Positions 1-8,148 of a DNA stretch of 11,248 nt are shown here, in pieces (positions within the stretch are counted from its first letter, which is position 1; every line of letters starts with the position of its first letter). Position numbers and translations under genes: made by a program. Source of the DNA: Planctomycetaceae bacterium (GTDB lineage Bacteria; Planctomycetota; Planctomycetia; Pirellulales; Pirellulaceae); contig SXHS01000306.1 of assembly GCA_005773145.1 (NCBI GenBank), forward strand, positions 1 to 11,248, written 5' to 3'. The notes beneath the pieces are model-generated. The model was not told where the DNA came from, made no database searches, and saw nothing but the letters and a program-made list of their open reading frames with translations.

Positions 1-662
1 ACTACAACACTTGGCCGGATGCCGGTACGACTCCCTTCCGCAGCGAGAAGAATTCAAATTGGGAAGGTGCCTACCGCGTGCCCACGTTTGTCCGTTGGCC
101 CAGAAAGTTTCCGGCCGGCGTGACTCTCAACGGCATCGTCTCGCATGAGGACTGGCTTCCCACCTTTGCTACCATCGCTGGTGCAAGTGATATTAAAGAC
201 AGGCTCAAGATTGGCGTGGAGATCAACGGCCGTAAGTATCGCAACTACATTGATGGGTACAACCAACTTGACTACCTCAGCGGCAAGACCGACAAGTCCC
301 CCCGTAACGAGTTTATCTATGTGAATGACGACGGCCAAGTCGTAGCGATACGCTACGACGCATGGAAGGCAGTTTTTCTTGAGAACCGCGGCGAAGCCTT
401 TGGTGTCTGGCGCGAGCCGTTCACAGAACTTCGAGTTCCCCTGCTCTTCAACCTGCGGCGGGATCCGTTCGAAAGGGCCCAACACAATGCGAACACCTAT
501 AACGATTGGTCCCTCGACCGGCCGTTTGTAGTTGTACCAATGCAGCAGATGGCCGCGAAGTTCCTCATGACCATGCGGGAATATCCGCCGAGTCAGACCG
601 CCGGGTCGTTTAACCTGGAGAAAATCCAGCGGACGATCGAAGCTGGTGCCACCAGCAAATGA
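1..662 (+). CDS. Arylsulfatase, C-terminal part (5' end outside window)
   Basis: The frame is open from the left edge (first full codon at 3) to the TGA at 660-662, giving 219 visible residues. It matches the C-terminal half of bacterial type I (formylglycine) sulfatases, which hydrolyse sulfate esters on polysaccharides or small molecules, usually in the periplasm or outside the cell. The visible hallmark is the stretch EKNSNWEGAYRVPTFVRWP near residues 15-33. Its Lys fits the conserved sulfate-binding lysine, and the WEG-RVP block is typical of the family. It is followed by IVSHEDWLPTFATIAGA, another common sulfatase segment, and by a C-terminal PLLFNLRRDPFER block. The catalytic C-X-P-S-R motif and signal peptide would lie upstream, so catalytic competence cannot be judged. 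It converges on the FadL-like gene with a 46-nt gap in which I see no clear terminator. Substrate is unknown. Confidence 0.88.
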   Translation, partial: YNTWPDAGTTPFRSEKNSNWEGAYRVPTFVRWPRKFPAGVTLNGIVSHEDWLPTFATIAGASDIKDRLKIGVEINGRKYRNYIDGYNQLDYLSGKTDKSPRNEFIYVNDDGQVVAIRYDAWKAVFLENRGEAFGVWREPFTELRVPLLFNLRRDPFERAQHNANTYNDWSLDRPFVVVPMQQMAAKFLMTMREYPPSQTAGSFNLEKIQRTIEAGATSK

Positions 663-708
663 ATGCCGACAGCCGGGAAAGCCAGATTCGTCGAGCCACA
701 CGAGAAGC

Positions 709-1965
709 TTATTGAGCTACGTGGGCGTCGTAGCACCACGTAAGGCCCAAGCCGGCATAGTACGCTGCCACCGACGCTTCCGTGTTGCCGAATTGATCCG
801 CAGCTTTCAGCAGACCGCCCGCGAACAGGTCCAGGTTGAGCCCGCGGAACAGCACGTCGCTCCGACCGATGCCGGTTGTGATGCGATGTTGGTTGATTGT
901 GGCCGTGCTCGCTGCCTGAAACAGTTGAATTTCAGATTGGGCGACGGGGAATCCGTTGAGACGGCTTCCGACCTCGTGGTTGAGCGGATTGGTGTTGTAG
1001 GAATACCCAAGACGGAATTTATTGCGTCCTCGGGTCAGTTGGCTACCCACCGCGAGGGCCCACTGATTGACAAACAAATCTTCCCATAGCGCCGCGTCCT
1101 CCCAAAGCTTGTAATAGGCGTCGGCCGCGATCAACAGATTGCCACCGAGCAGACGACGATTCGCATAACCGAAGCCAAGGGTTTCTGGCTGGTCAATGGA
1201 AAGATCACGGTAATTACCGTTCACGAGGACGGCATCGGGAAATGAGAACCCCAGTTTTGTTTGGTAATAGAAGCCAAGTGTATCGTGGCCGGTCAAGTCG
1301 TAGTCGAATCCGAAAGTGCCGCGAAGCGCATAGTCATGGACCATGGCGGTGCTTCCCAATGGCTGCCCAATCAACTGGACAAACCCCATTTGCTCGAACC
1401 CGGTCCCGAGCGTGAGTGCCGCACCCGCGGACAACCGGTCGGTCAGGTCGACGCCGGCGGCTAGGTTCACGCCCAGCACGAAGTACTCGCCACTTAGATT
1501 GTTGATCGTGTCATTGTCTGGAACACGGCCACGGTACTCAGCGCCGAGCCCGCTAAGACCAGCGACACCGAACCCGAACGTCCCGGGCATTCCTATCGGA
1601 CGGAGATCCTGGGCCACTCCGATCTCTGTTGCCGCGAACCCCTGGGTGCGAGATGTGGCGCTAAAGGGCTGGCCAGGGTTGACTTGGTTGTTGACACCGT
1701 TGTTCCTGATCGTCGGGTAGCCTTCTACCCAGCCACCAGACACCGTGAATTGTGTCCCTTCGAATTGGGACAAAGTTGATGGATTTCCGAAGATGGCGGC
1801 CGGCACGTCCTGAGGCATGGCCACACTTACACCTGCCATGCCCCCTGCAGCTGGGGTCATGACATTCTGCGTGTCCGTGCCGTATCCCTGTCCGCGGGCC
1901 GCCGGTGGTGGGGACGCCAGCGCGACACCGAGGATGATTGCGACCTGGAAACACCCTTTGCTCAT
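709..1965 (-). CDS. FadL/OMPP1/TodX-like outer-membrane transport protein
   Basis: This 418-residue protein has a signal peptide (MSKG, then a hydrophobic stretch to about residue 18, with possible cleavage after AARG near residue 25). The mature protein resembles the FadL family of 14-strand barrels that let long-chain fatty acids and other hydrophobic compounds cross the outer membrane. The N-terminal TPAAGGMAGVSVAMPQDVPAAIFGNPSTL matches the family's plug-domain pattern (Gly-rich, then D-x-x-A-x-x-x-NPA/S-x-L). The rest is alternating, Gly- and aromatic-rich beta-strand sequence, such as YALRGTFGFDYDL and TLGFYYQTKLGFSF. The ATG at 1965 is preceded by AGGAA with 7-nt spacing, a good ribosome site. 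The last strand (YYAGLGLTW) is followed by eight more residues, so the chain does not end on an aromatic residue as barrels usually do. It stands alone behind a 222-nt intergenic region. Substrate cannot be read from the sequence; a generic porin-like barrel is the alternative. Confidence 0.75.
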   Translation of the reverse strand: MSKGCFQVAIILGVALASPPPAARGQGYGTDTQNVMTPAAGGMAGVSVAMPQDVPAAIFGNPSTLSQFEGTQFTVSGGWVEGYPTIRNNGVNNQVNPGQPFSATSRTQGFAATEIGVAQDLRPIGMPGTFGFGVAGLSGLGAEYRGRVPDNDTINNLSGEYFVLGVNLAAGVDLTDRLSAGAALTLGTGFEQMGFVQLIGQPLGSTAMVHDYALRGTFGFDYDLTGHDTLGFYYQTKLGFSFPDAVLVNGNYRDLSIDQPETLGFGYANRRLLGGNLLIAADAYYKLWEDAALWEDLFVNQWALAVGSQLTRGRNKFRLGYSYNTNPLNHEVGSRLNGFPVAQSEIQLFQAASTATINQHRITTGIGRSDVLFRGLNLDLFAGGLLKAADQFGNTEASVAAYYAGLGLTWCYDAHVAQ

Positions 1966-1972
1966 GGCGTAC

Positions 1973-1977
1973 TTCCT
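1973..1977 (-). promoter_or_regulatory. Ribosome binding site of the FadL-like gene
   Basis: On the minus strand AGGAA lies 7 nt before the ATG at 1965, inside AAAAGGAAGTACGCC. It supports that start codon. Confidence 0.6.
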
Positions 1978-2086
1978 TTTGCCGACCTCTCAATCCAACT
2001 TGGATCTTGCGGTCAGGTGCTGCTGATCGATCTCCCTTAAAATCGGTAATACGGGATGTTTTGGCCATTGCGGCCGGTTTAGCCTG

Positions 2087-2105
2087 CATAAGCGTTACAC
2101 GCATG
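2087..2105. promoter_or_regulatory. Imperfect palindrome upstream of the FadL-like gene (possible operator)
   Basis: CATAAGCGTTACACGCATG contains the inverted arms GCGT/ACGC around TAC, flanked by CAT and ATG with a one- or two-base asymmetry. It lies 122-140 nt upstream of the FadL-like start. In the rest of the 222-nt gap (1966-2187) I see no convincing -35/-10 pair on the minus strand. An operator role is a guess; short inverted repeats of this size also arise by chance. Confidence 0.2.
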
Positions 2106-2160
2106 ACAAATTACCATACGCGTGGATTTCACTTGCAGAGTCGGGCCATTCTTATTTTCA

Positions 2161-2181
2161 CAATCCAAACGCGCTGGATCG
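2161..2181 (-). terminator. Weak hairpin just after the GH26 stop codon
   Basis: CAATCCA and TGGATCG form a 7-bp stem (one G-U pair in the minus-strand RNA) around a 7-nt loop. It begins 7 nt after the GH26 TGA at 2190-2188. No U-tract follows, so it is not a standard intrinsic terminator. It could mark the 3' end of the kinase-rnhA-recG-GH26 transcript or be chance. Confidence 0.25.
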
Positions 2182-2187
2182 GGGGGC

Positions 2188-3297
2188 TCAGCGGCAAAAT
2201 GGGACGGTCAAATCAGGCAAATCGTCCCGAGTGATGATCCATTCATCGTGCGCAACATCGTGGGCATGCCGTTGATCCTCGAACGCCACTCGTTGGTCGG
2301 ACCAACTGTTCCAGTACAGCACGAAGGTGGTGCGGGGAAACGAACTTCGTAACGACTTCAGCAAGAGCCGATTATCGAAGGTGCCGTCACGCTGCTGCAG
2401 GGGAGGGCCAAATTCGCCCAAGCCGAAGGGCTTCCCCAAGGTGATCAAATCGTGATAGCCGGCCAGTAGCTCCGGCCCGTCGTAGGCATCCAATGCGGTG
2501 ACGTCCACATAGGCATCCCCGGGATAAAAGTGAATCACCGACTGGGTCGCCCCGCGTTCCACATGCGGCGAATAGACCCACAAGAGATGGTCCAATCGAT
2601 GCGTTTGCTGAAAATACTCGAACATATGTCGCCACAACTTTACGAATTCCGACTGTTCGAGCCGACTCCACCAAAACCAATCGCCGTTCATTTCGTGCAG
2701 CGGACGCCATAGGACGGCAATCCGTGCGTCACGCAGCGCAGCCAGCCCATGGGCAATGCGGTCCAATTCCGCATGCCAGCGATACGAGGCCGTTGTGCCG
2801 GGAGTCATCAATTGCGCGAAGTCCACGCCCGTCAAGTCTTTGCTGTCTCCTTGTGTCCAGGGATTATCCGCATGCCAGCTGATGGTGATCAACGATCCTT
2901 GCCTCGCCGCTGCAATCAGCCAATCATTCCCCGGTTGCAGCGGACCCGGTGGCGAGGTCCAATGTTGATAGTCGGTGCCGATCAAGGCCGGGTGTCGCTG
3001 TGTCTCGTTCCAGAATCGTTCCAAAGCCTGTGGGCCCTCTTGGGGCAACTCGTGAATGGCGCCGAGATGCTGTCCGAGCAATACCCGGTGCGTCTTCCGC
3101 TCGGGTAACTGAATGAGAAGGTCCAAGACCTGTCGGGCCGATTCACTAATGCGTCGTTCAGGTGCGGCGGCGACGGACTCGGCGATTGGCGGTGACTCAG
3201 CACGGGGCATGCAGCCACTCCAAGTCGGTAAGGCCACGAGCCCCAGGCCCATGAGAAGCAGAATAACCTTTACAACGTCCATCCGCGCCCAGTGCAT
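2188..3297 (-). CDS. GH26 family beta-mannanase-like glycosidase, putative lipoprotein
   Basis: The 369-residue protein fits glycoside hydrolase family 26, a retaining clan GH-A family dominated by endo-beta-1,4-mannanases. WRPLHEMNGDWFWW (residues 197-210) holds the expected acid/base Glu202. GKPFGLGEFGP (288-298) holds the expected nucleophile Glu295. TISWHADNPW (138-147) is a further family block, so both catalytic residues are present. The N-terminus has a hydrophobic segment (about 8-25) ending in TWSGC, which suggests lipidation at Cys29, although Trp at -3 is unusual for a lipobox. The ATG at 3297 shares its A with the RecG stop codon (TAATG), and GGAG lies 10 nt upstream. Met6 (3282) is an alternative start that keeps the signal. 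The overlap implies translational coupling to recG, with no obvious functional link. Mannan specificity is inferred from the family; other beta-glycan activities occur in GH26. Confidence 0.87.
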   Translation of the reverse strand: MHWARMDVVKVILLLMGLGLVALPTWSGCMPRAESPPIAESVAAAPERRISESARQVLDLLIQLPERKTHRVLLGQHLGAIHELPQEGPQALERFWNETQRHPALIGTDYQHWTSPPGPLQPGNDWLIAAARQGSLITISWHADNPWTQGDSKDLTGVDFAQLMTPGTTASYRWHAELDRIAHGLAALRDARIAVLWRPLHEMNGDWFWWSRLEQSEFVKLWRHMFEYFQQTHRLDHLLWVYSPHVERGATQSVIHFYPGDAYVDVTALDAYDGPELLAGYHDLITLGKPFGLGEFGPPLQQRDGTFDNRLLLKSLRSSFPRTTFVLYWNSWSDQRVAFEDQRHAHDVAHDEWIITRDDLPDLTVPFCR

Positions 3298-5387
3298 TAG
3301 CCGACATCTCCTAAGTCCATGGCTTGTCCGTAGCGGGTGATCACCATGCGCTTTAGACGCGCGTATTCAGGTTGGCGGAGATCGGGATCGTTCCGAATCA
3401 ACTCGTCCGCCATGTTGCGAGCTTCTTGCAAAATCTCGGCATCCCGTATCACATCGGCGATGCGCAACGGCGGCAAGCCATGTTGCTGGGTACCGAAGAG
3501 ATCCCCGGGGCCGCGCAGTCGAAAATCGGTTTCGGCCAATTCGAATCCATCCGTGGAAGCCAGGAAGGCCTGCAACCGTTGTTCGGATTCGGCCGTGACC
3601 GGATTGGCGAAGACACACACAAAGCCGGGATAGGGACCCCGTCGGACGCGGCCGCGCAGTTGATGCAATTGAGCCAAACCGAATCGTTCCCCATTCTCGA
3701 TGGTCATGAGACTGGCATTGGGTATGTCCACACCAACTTCCACGACGGAGGTGGCGACGAGTACCTGAGTCTGCTGGGCCAGGAACGCGTCCATGGCCGC
3801 CCCCTTTTCCTCGGCCGACAGCCGGCCGTGTACTAGTCCCACGCGGAATTCCTCCAGCGGGCCGTTGGTGAGAGAGGCGTACATTTGTTCGACACTGGAG
3901 ACGTCGGACTCGTCCGAGCCGTCCACCAGCGGTGCTATCACGAAACCTTGCCGGCCTTCGCGAAGTTTGCGACGGAAAAACTCCCACCAGGCCTCGCGCT
4001 GCGCATCGTCACCGCGATAGGTATGTACGCCCTGGCGGCCGGGCGGATTGCCACGCAGCGTGGACACATCGAGGTCGCCGTAGAGGGTCATCGCCACGGT
4101 GCGCGGGATGGGAGTTGCGGTCATGACCAAATAGTGGGGATCGCGGCCGGCGCCGCGCAATTGGGCCCGTTGCTTGACACCAAATTTATGTTGCTCGTCC
4201 ACCACCACCAATCCCAACCTCGGCAATTGCATCTCGGCATGGAGCATGGCCTGCGTGCCTACCACAATATCCCTCTCTCCGGCGGCTATTTCCGTCTTCA
4301 GGCGATTCCGTTCGGCAGTCGTACAGGCTCCGGTTAACAGTGCCAGGCGGACCTGGGCCTTGGCTAGACACGCCTGCAGTGTCTGCCAGTGCTGGCGGGC
4401 CAGGACCTCGGTGGGGGCCATCAGCGCTGCCTGTTGACCATGCGCGACAGCCAAGAGCATGGCGTAGATGGCGACAACGGTCTTGCCGCTCCCGACGTCC
4501 CCTTGCAATAGCCGATTCATCGGGACTCGGCCGGATAGGTCCACACAGATTTCCTGGATCGCCTGTTCTTGATCGGCGGTCAAGGCAAAGGGAAATAGAC
4601 GGCGGATGCGGGCATCGATGCGGGAATCGATCGGCAAGGGCTCCGCCTGACCCCGTTGACGTAGCTGGTAGCGACGCAGGGCGAGGGCCAATTGCAACAC
4701 GAGCAGTTCCTGGTACACGAACCGTCGGCGCGCCTGTTCCAAACTGGCCGCATCGCGCGGAAAATGGACTTGGGGTAAGGCGGCGGCCATGGGCCAGACG
4801 CGCATGCGATGCAGAACGGCATCAGGGAAGACCTCGTCGATCGCCGTCTGGCACAGCTCGAGTACCCCCTGCACGATGCGCCGCAGTTGTGTTTGCTTGA
4901 GACCTTCGGTGAGTGGATAAACGGGGAGCAGCGGACCGGCGGTCACCCCCTCCGACTCAATGCTCTGCACACGTGGATGCCGCATCTCCCAGCACATGCC
5001 CTGGCGTTTGACAACACCGGAAAGCATGATGCGTTGTCCAAACTTAAACCGTTGGCGGAGGAACGGCTGATTGAACCAAACCCCGCGCAGGTGCTCGTCC
5101 CCCTGGCGAACGAGAATGCCAAGGACCGATCGTCCCGAGTCGCTGACGCGGGCGTCGATTTCCTCGATGGTTCCTGCAATGCTAACGGCATCCCCTTCGC
5201 GAACCTCGCCCAGCGTCTTCACGCTGGACAAGTCCTGGTAATCTCGGGGGAAGAAAAACAGCAGATCTTTGGCGGCGTGCAGTCCGAGCCGTTGAAGCAA
5301 GGCGGCCCGTTCGGGTCCGACCCCTTTGAGAAACTGCACGGGTGTGTGCAACAACTCACTTGCCGTTTTGGATGGTGCCGCACACAT
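3297..5387 (-). CDS. recG: ATP-dependent DNA helicase RecG
   Basis: This 696-residue protein is full length for RecG, the monomeric superfamily 2 double-strand DNA translocase that reverses stalled forks and unwinds Holliday junctions, D-loops and R-loops. The N-terminus has the helix-hairpin-like FLKGVGPERAALLQRLGL (19-36). An OB-fold wedge domain follows at about 55-150. Helicase motifs are Walker A GDVGSGKT (296-303), APTEVLARQH (324-333), DEQH (397-400), TATPIPRT (423-430), VVEVGVDIPNA (548-558) and QLRGRVRRG (576-584). The RecG-specific C-terminal block DFRLRGPGDLFGTQQHG (621-637) is present. Motif VI has Arg582 where most RecG proteins have Gly (GRVGRG). The ATG at 5387 is the first possible start, since an in-frame TAA lies 12 nt upstream; I see no clear Shine-Dalgarno. 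It lies 78 nt after rnhA, and its stop overlaps the GH26 start. Confidence 0.97.
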   Translation of the reverse strand: MCAAPSKTASELLHTPVQFLKGVGPERAALLQRLGLHAAKDLLFFFPRDYQDLSSVKTLGEVREGDAVSIAGTIEEIDARVSDSGRSVLGILVRQGDEHLRGVWFNQPFLRQRFKFGQRIMLSGVVKRQGMCWEMRHPRVQSIESEGVTAGPLLPVYPLTEGLKQTQLRRIVQGVLELCQTAIDEVFPDAVLHRMRVWPMAAALPQVHFPRDAASLEQARRRFVYQELLVLQLALALRRYQLRQRGQAEPLPIDSRIDARIRRLFPFALTADQEQAIQEICVDLSGRVPMNRLLQGDVGSGKTVVAIYAMLLAVAHGQQAALMAPTEVLARQHWQTLQACLAKAQVRLALLTGACTTAERNRLKTEIAAGERDIVVGTQAMLHAEMQLPRLGLVVVDEQHKFGVKQRAQLRGAGRDPHYLVMTATPIPRTVAMTLYGDLDVSTLRGNPPGRQGVHTYRGDDAQREAWWEFFRRKLREGRQGFVIAPLVDGSDESDVSSVEQMYASLTNGPLEEFRVGLVHGRLSAEEKGAAMDAFLAQQTQVLVATSVVEVGVDIPNASLMTIENGERFGLAQLHQLRGRVRRGPYPGFVCVFANPVTAESEQRLQAFLASTDGFELAETDFRLRGPGDLFGTQQHGLPPLRIADVIRDAEILQEARNMADELIRNDPDLRQPEYARLKRMVITRYGQAMDLGDVG

Positions 5388-5465
5388 GGCGAGACGTTAG
5401 TGCCAGGGGCCACGGGTTTCGGATACGGGGCGCGCGGGTGTGACCAAAACACTCAGGCGATCGAG

Positions 5466-5966
5466 CTACAAAAACTTTTGGTAGGCGGCCACGGCCATTT
5501 CGTCACAGCGTTCATTTTCCGGGTGGCCGCTGTGCCCGGCAACGCGATGGTAGGTCAGTTGGTGACGGGAGGCCAACTCGTCCAGCTGTCGCCAGAGTTC
5601 CTCATTTTTGACCGGCTTCCAAGCACGACCTTCGCGACGACGCCAGCCGTTGGCCTTCCAGCCTTTCAGCCACTCGCTGAGGCCTTTGCCAACGTAGACG
5701 CTGTCGGTATACAAGGCCACGCGACAAGGCCGTTTGAGGGCCTCCAGGCCGCGGATAACGGCCAACAACTCCATGCGGTTATTGGTCGTTTCCTGCTCAG
5801 CGCCCGCCCCTTCCATTTCCTTGCCCGTGGCGACGTGGCGCAGCACGAAGGCCCAACCGCCGGGGCCTGGATTGCCGCTGCAGCCACCATCTGTATACAG
5901 ATGTACATGTACTGCCGTCGACGGGTCGGCGGCGGCGGGGCGACGGGGCGAGTCGGCTGGGTTCAT
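5466..5966 (-). CDS. rnhA: Ribonuclease HI
   Basis: RNase HI degrades the RNA strand of RNA-DNA hybrids, removing R-loops and primers. All active-site residues are visible. Counting from the ATG at 5966, they are Asp26 (LYTDGGCSGNPGPGGWAF), Glu66 (NNRMEL), Asp88 (LYTDS) and Asp155 (NERCDEMA), with the flexible-loop His145 in VAGHSGHPENE. The basic handle region is present as WLKGWKANGWRRREGR. I chose the ATG at 5966 because AAGGA lies 5 nt upstream, giving 166 residues against 155 in E. coli. An ATG at 5990 in the same frame adds eight residues and overlaps the kinase stop as ATGA, but it has no ribosome site of its own. Either start leaves a short Pro/Ala-rich tail before the fold. The gene directly follows the histidine kinase and precedes recG by 78 nt, consistent with one transcript. 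Confidence 0.96.
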   Translation of the reverse strand: MNPADSPRRPAAADPSTAVHVHLYTDGGCSGNPGPGGWAFVLRHVATGKEMEGAGAEQETTNNRMELLAVIRGLEALKRPCRVALYTDSVYVGKGLSEWLKGWKANGWRRREGRAWKPVKNEELWRQLDELASRHQLTYHRVAGHSGHPENERCDEMAVAAYQKFL

Positions 5967-5971
5967 GGTCG

Positions 5972-5976
5972 TCCTT
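5972..5976 (-). promoter_or_regulatory. Ribosome binding site that decides the rnhA start
   Basis: The minus strand reads AAGGA, 5 nt before the ATG at 5966. It favours that ATG over the upstream in-frame ATG at 5990, which overlaps the kinase stop codon. Confidence 0.6.
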
Positions 5977-5986
5977 AACCTGTGCG

Positions 5987-7981
<1,995 letters not shown>

Positions 7982-8033
7982 AATGCACCTGAACTGCCGT
8001 CGTGACGAGTGATTCCTGACGCTCGCCTGCTCT

Positions 8034-8047
8034 TGTACGATTGTACA
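8034..8047. promoter_or_regulatory. Palindrome overlapping a possible -10 box upstream of the kinase
   Basis: TGTAC-GATT-GTACA is a perfect 5-bp inverted repeat with a 4-nt spacer, 53-66 nt upstream of the kinase ATG. On the minus strand it includes TACAAT (8045-8040), one mismatch from the -10 consensus. No good -35 box is seen 16-18 nt upstream. It lies in the 167-nt gap after priA (7982-8148), which otherwise shows nothing recognisable, including no clear priA terminator. A repressor site over the promoter of the kinase-rnhA-recG-GH26 unit is a plausible reading. Confidence 0.33.
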
Positions 8048-8148
8048 GACAGTCTTCCGCGGGAGCCAGTGGGGCCAGGCCGGCGTGTTGTTTCCTGTCC
8101 CGCGCGAAAGCCATCATGTCATGTGTCGTCGATCCCTCTTAGTCGCGA

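Noticed and set aside
54..701. Open frame of 215 codons on the - strand, opposite the sulfatase
   Set aside because: The + frame matches sulfatase C-terminal blocks without interruption; the antisense frame has no signature.
663..708. Terminator between the convergent sulfatase and FadL-like genes
   Set aside because: I found no stable stem followed by a T-tract on either strand in these 46 nt.
2051..2080. Possible sigma-54 promoter around TTGGCCATTGCGGCC
   Set aside because: The GG and GC elements do not have the required 10-bp spacing and the bases do not fit the -24/-12 consensus.
1661..2104. Open frame of 147 codons on the - strand, crossing the start of the FadL-like gene
   Set aside because: It is in a different frame from the signal peptide and barrel sequence, which have a good ribosome site; the product is Arg/His-rich and unlike any family I know.
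4809..5978. Open frame of 389 codons on the + strand, opposite recG and rnhA
   Set aside because: It runs antisense to two genes with intact motifs, has no recognisable domain, and is low-complexity in the way GC-rich antisense frames are. The opposite strand explains the region fully.
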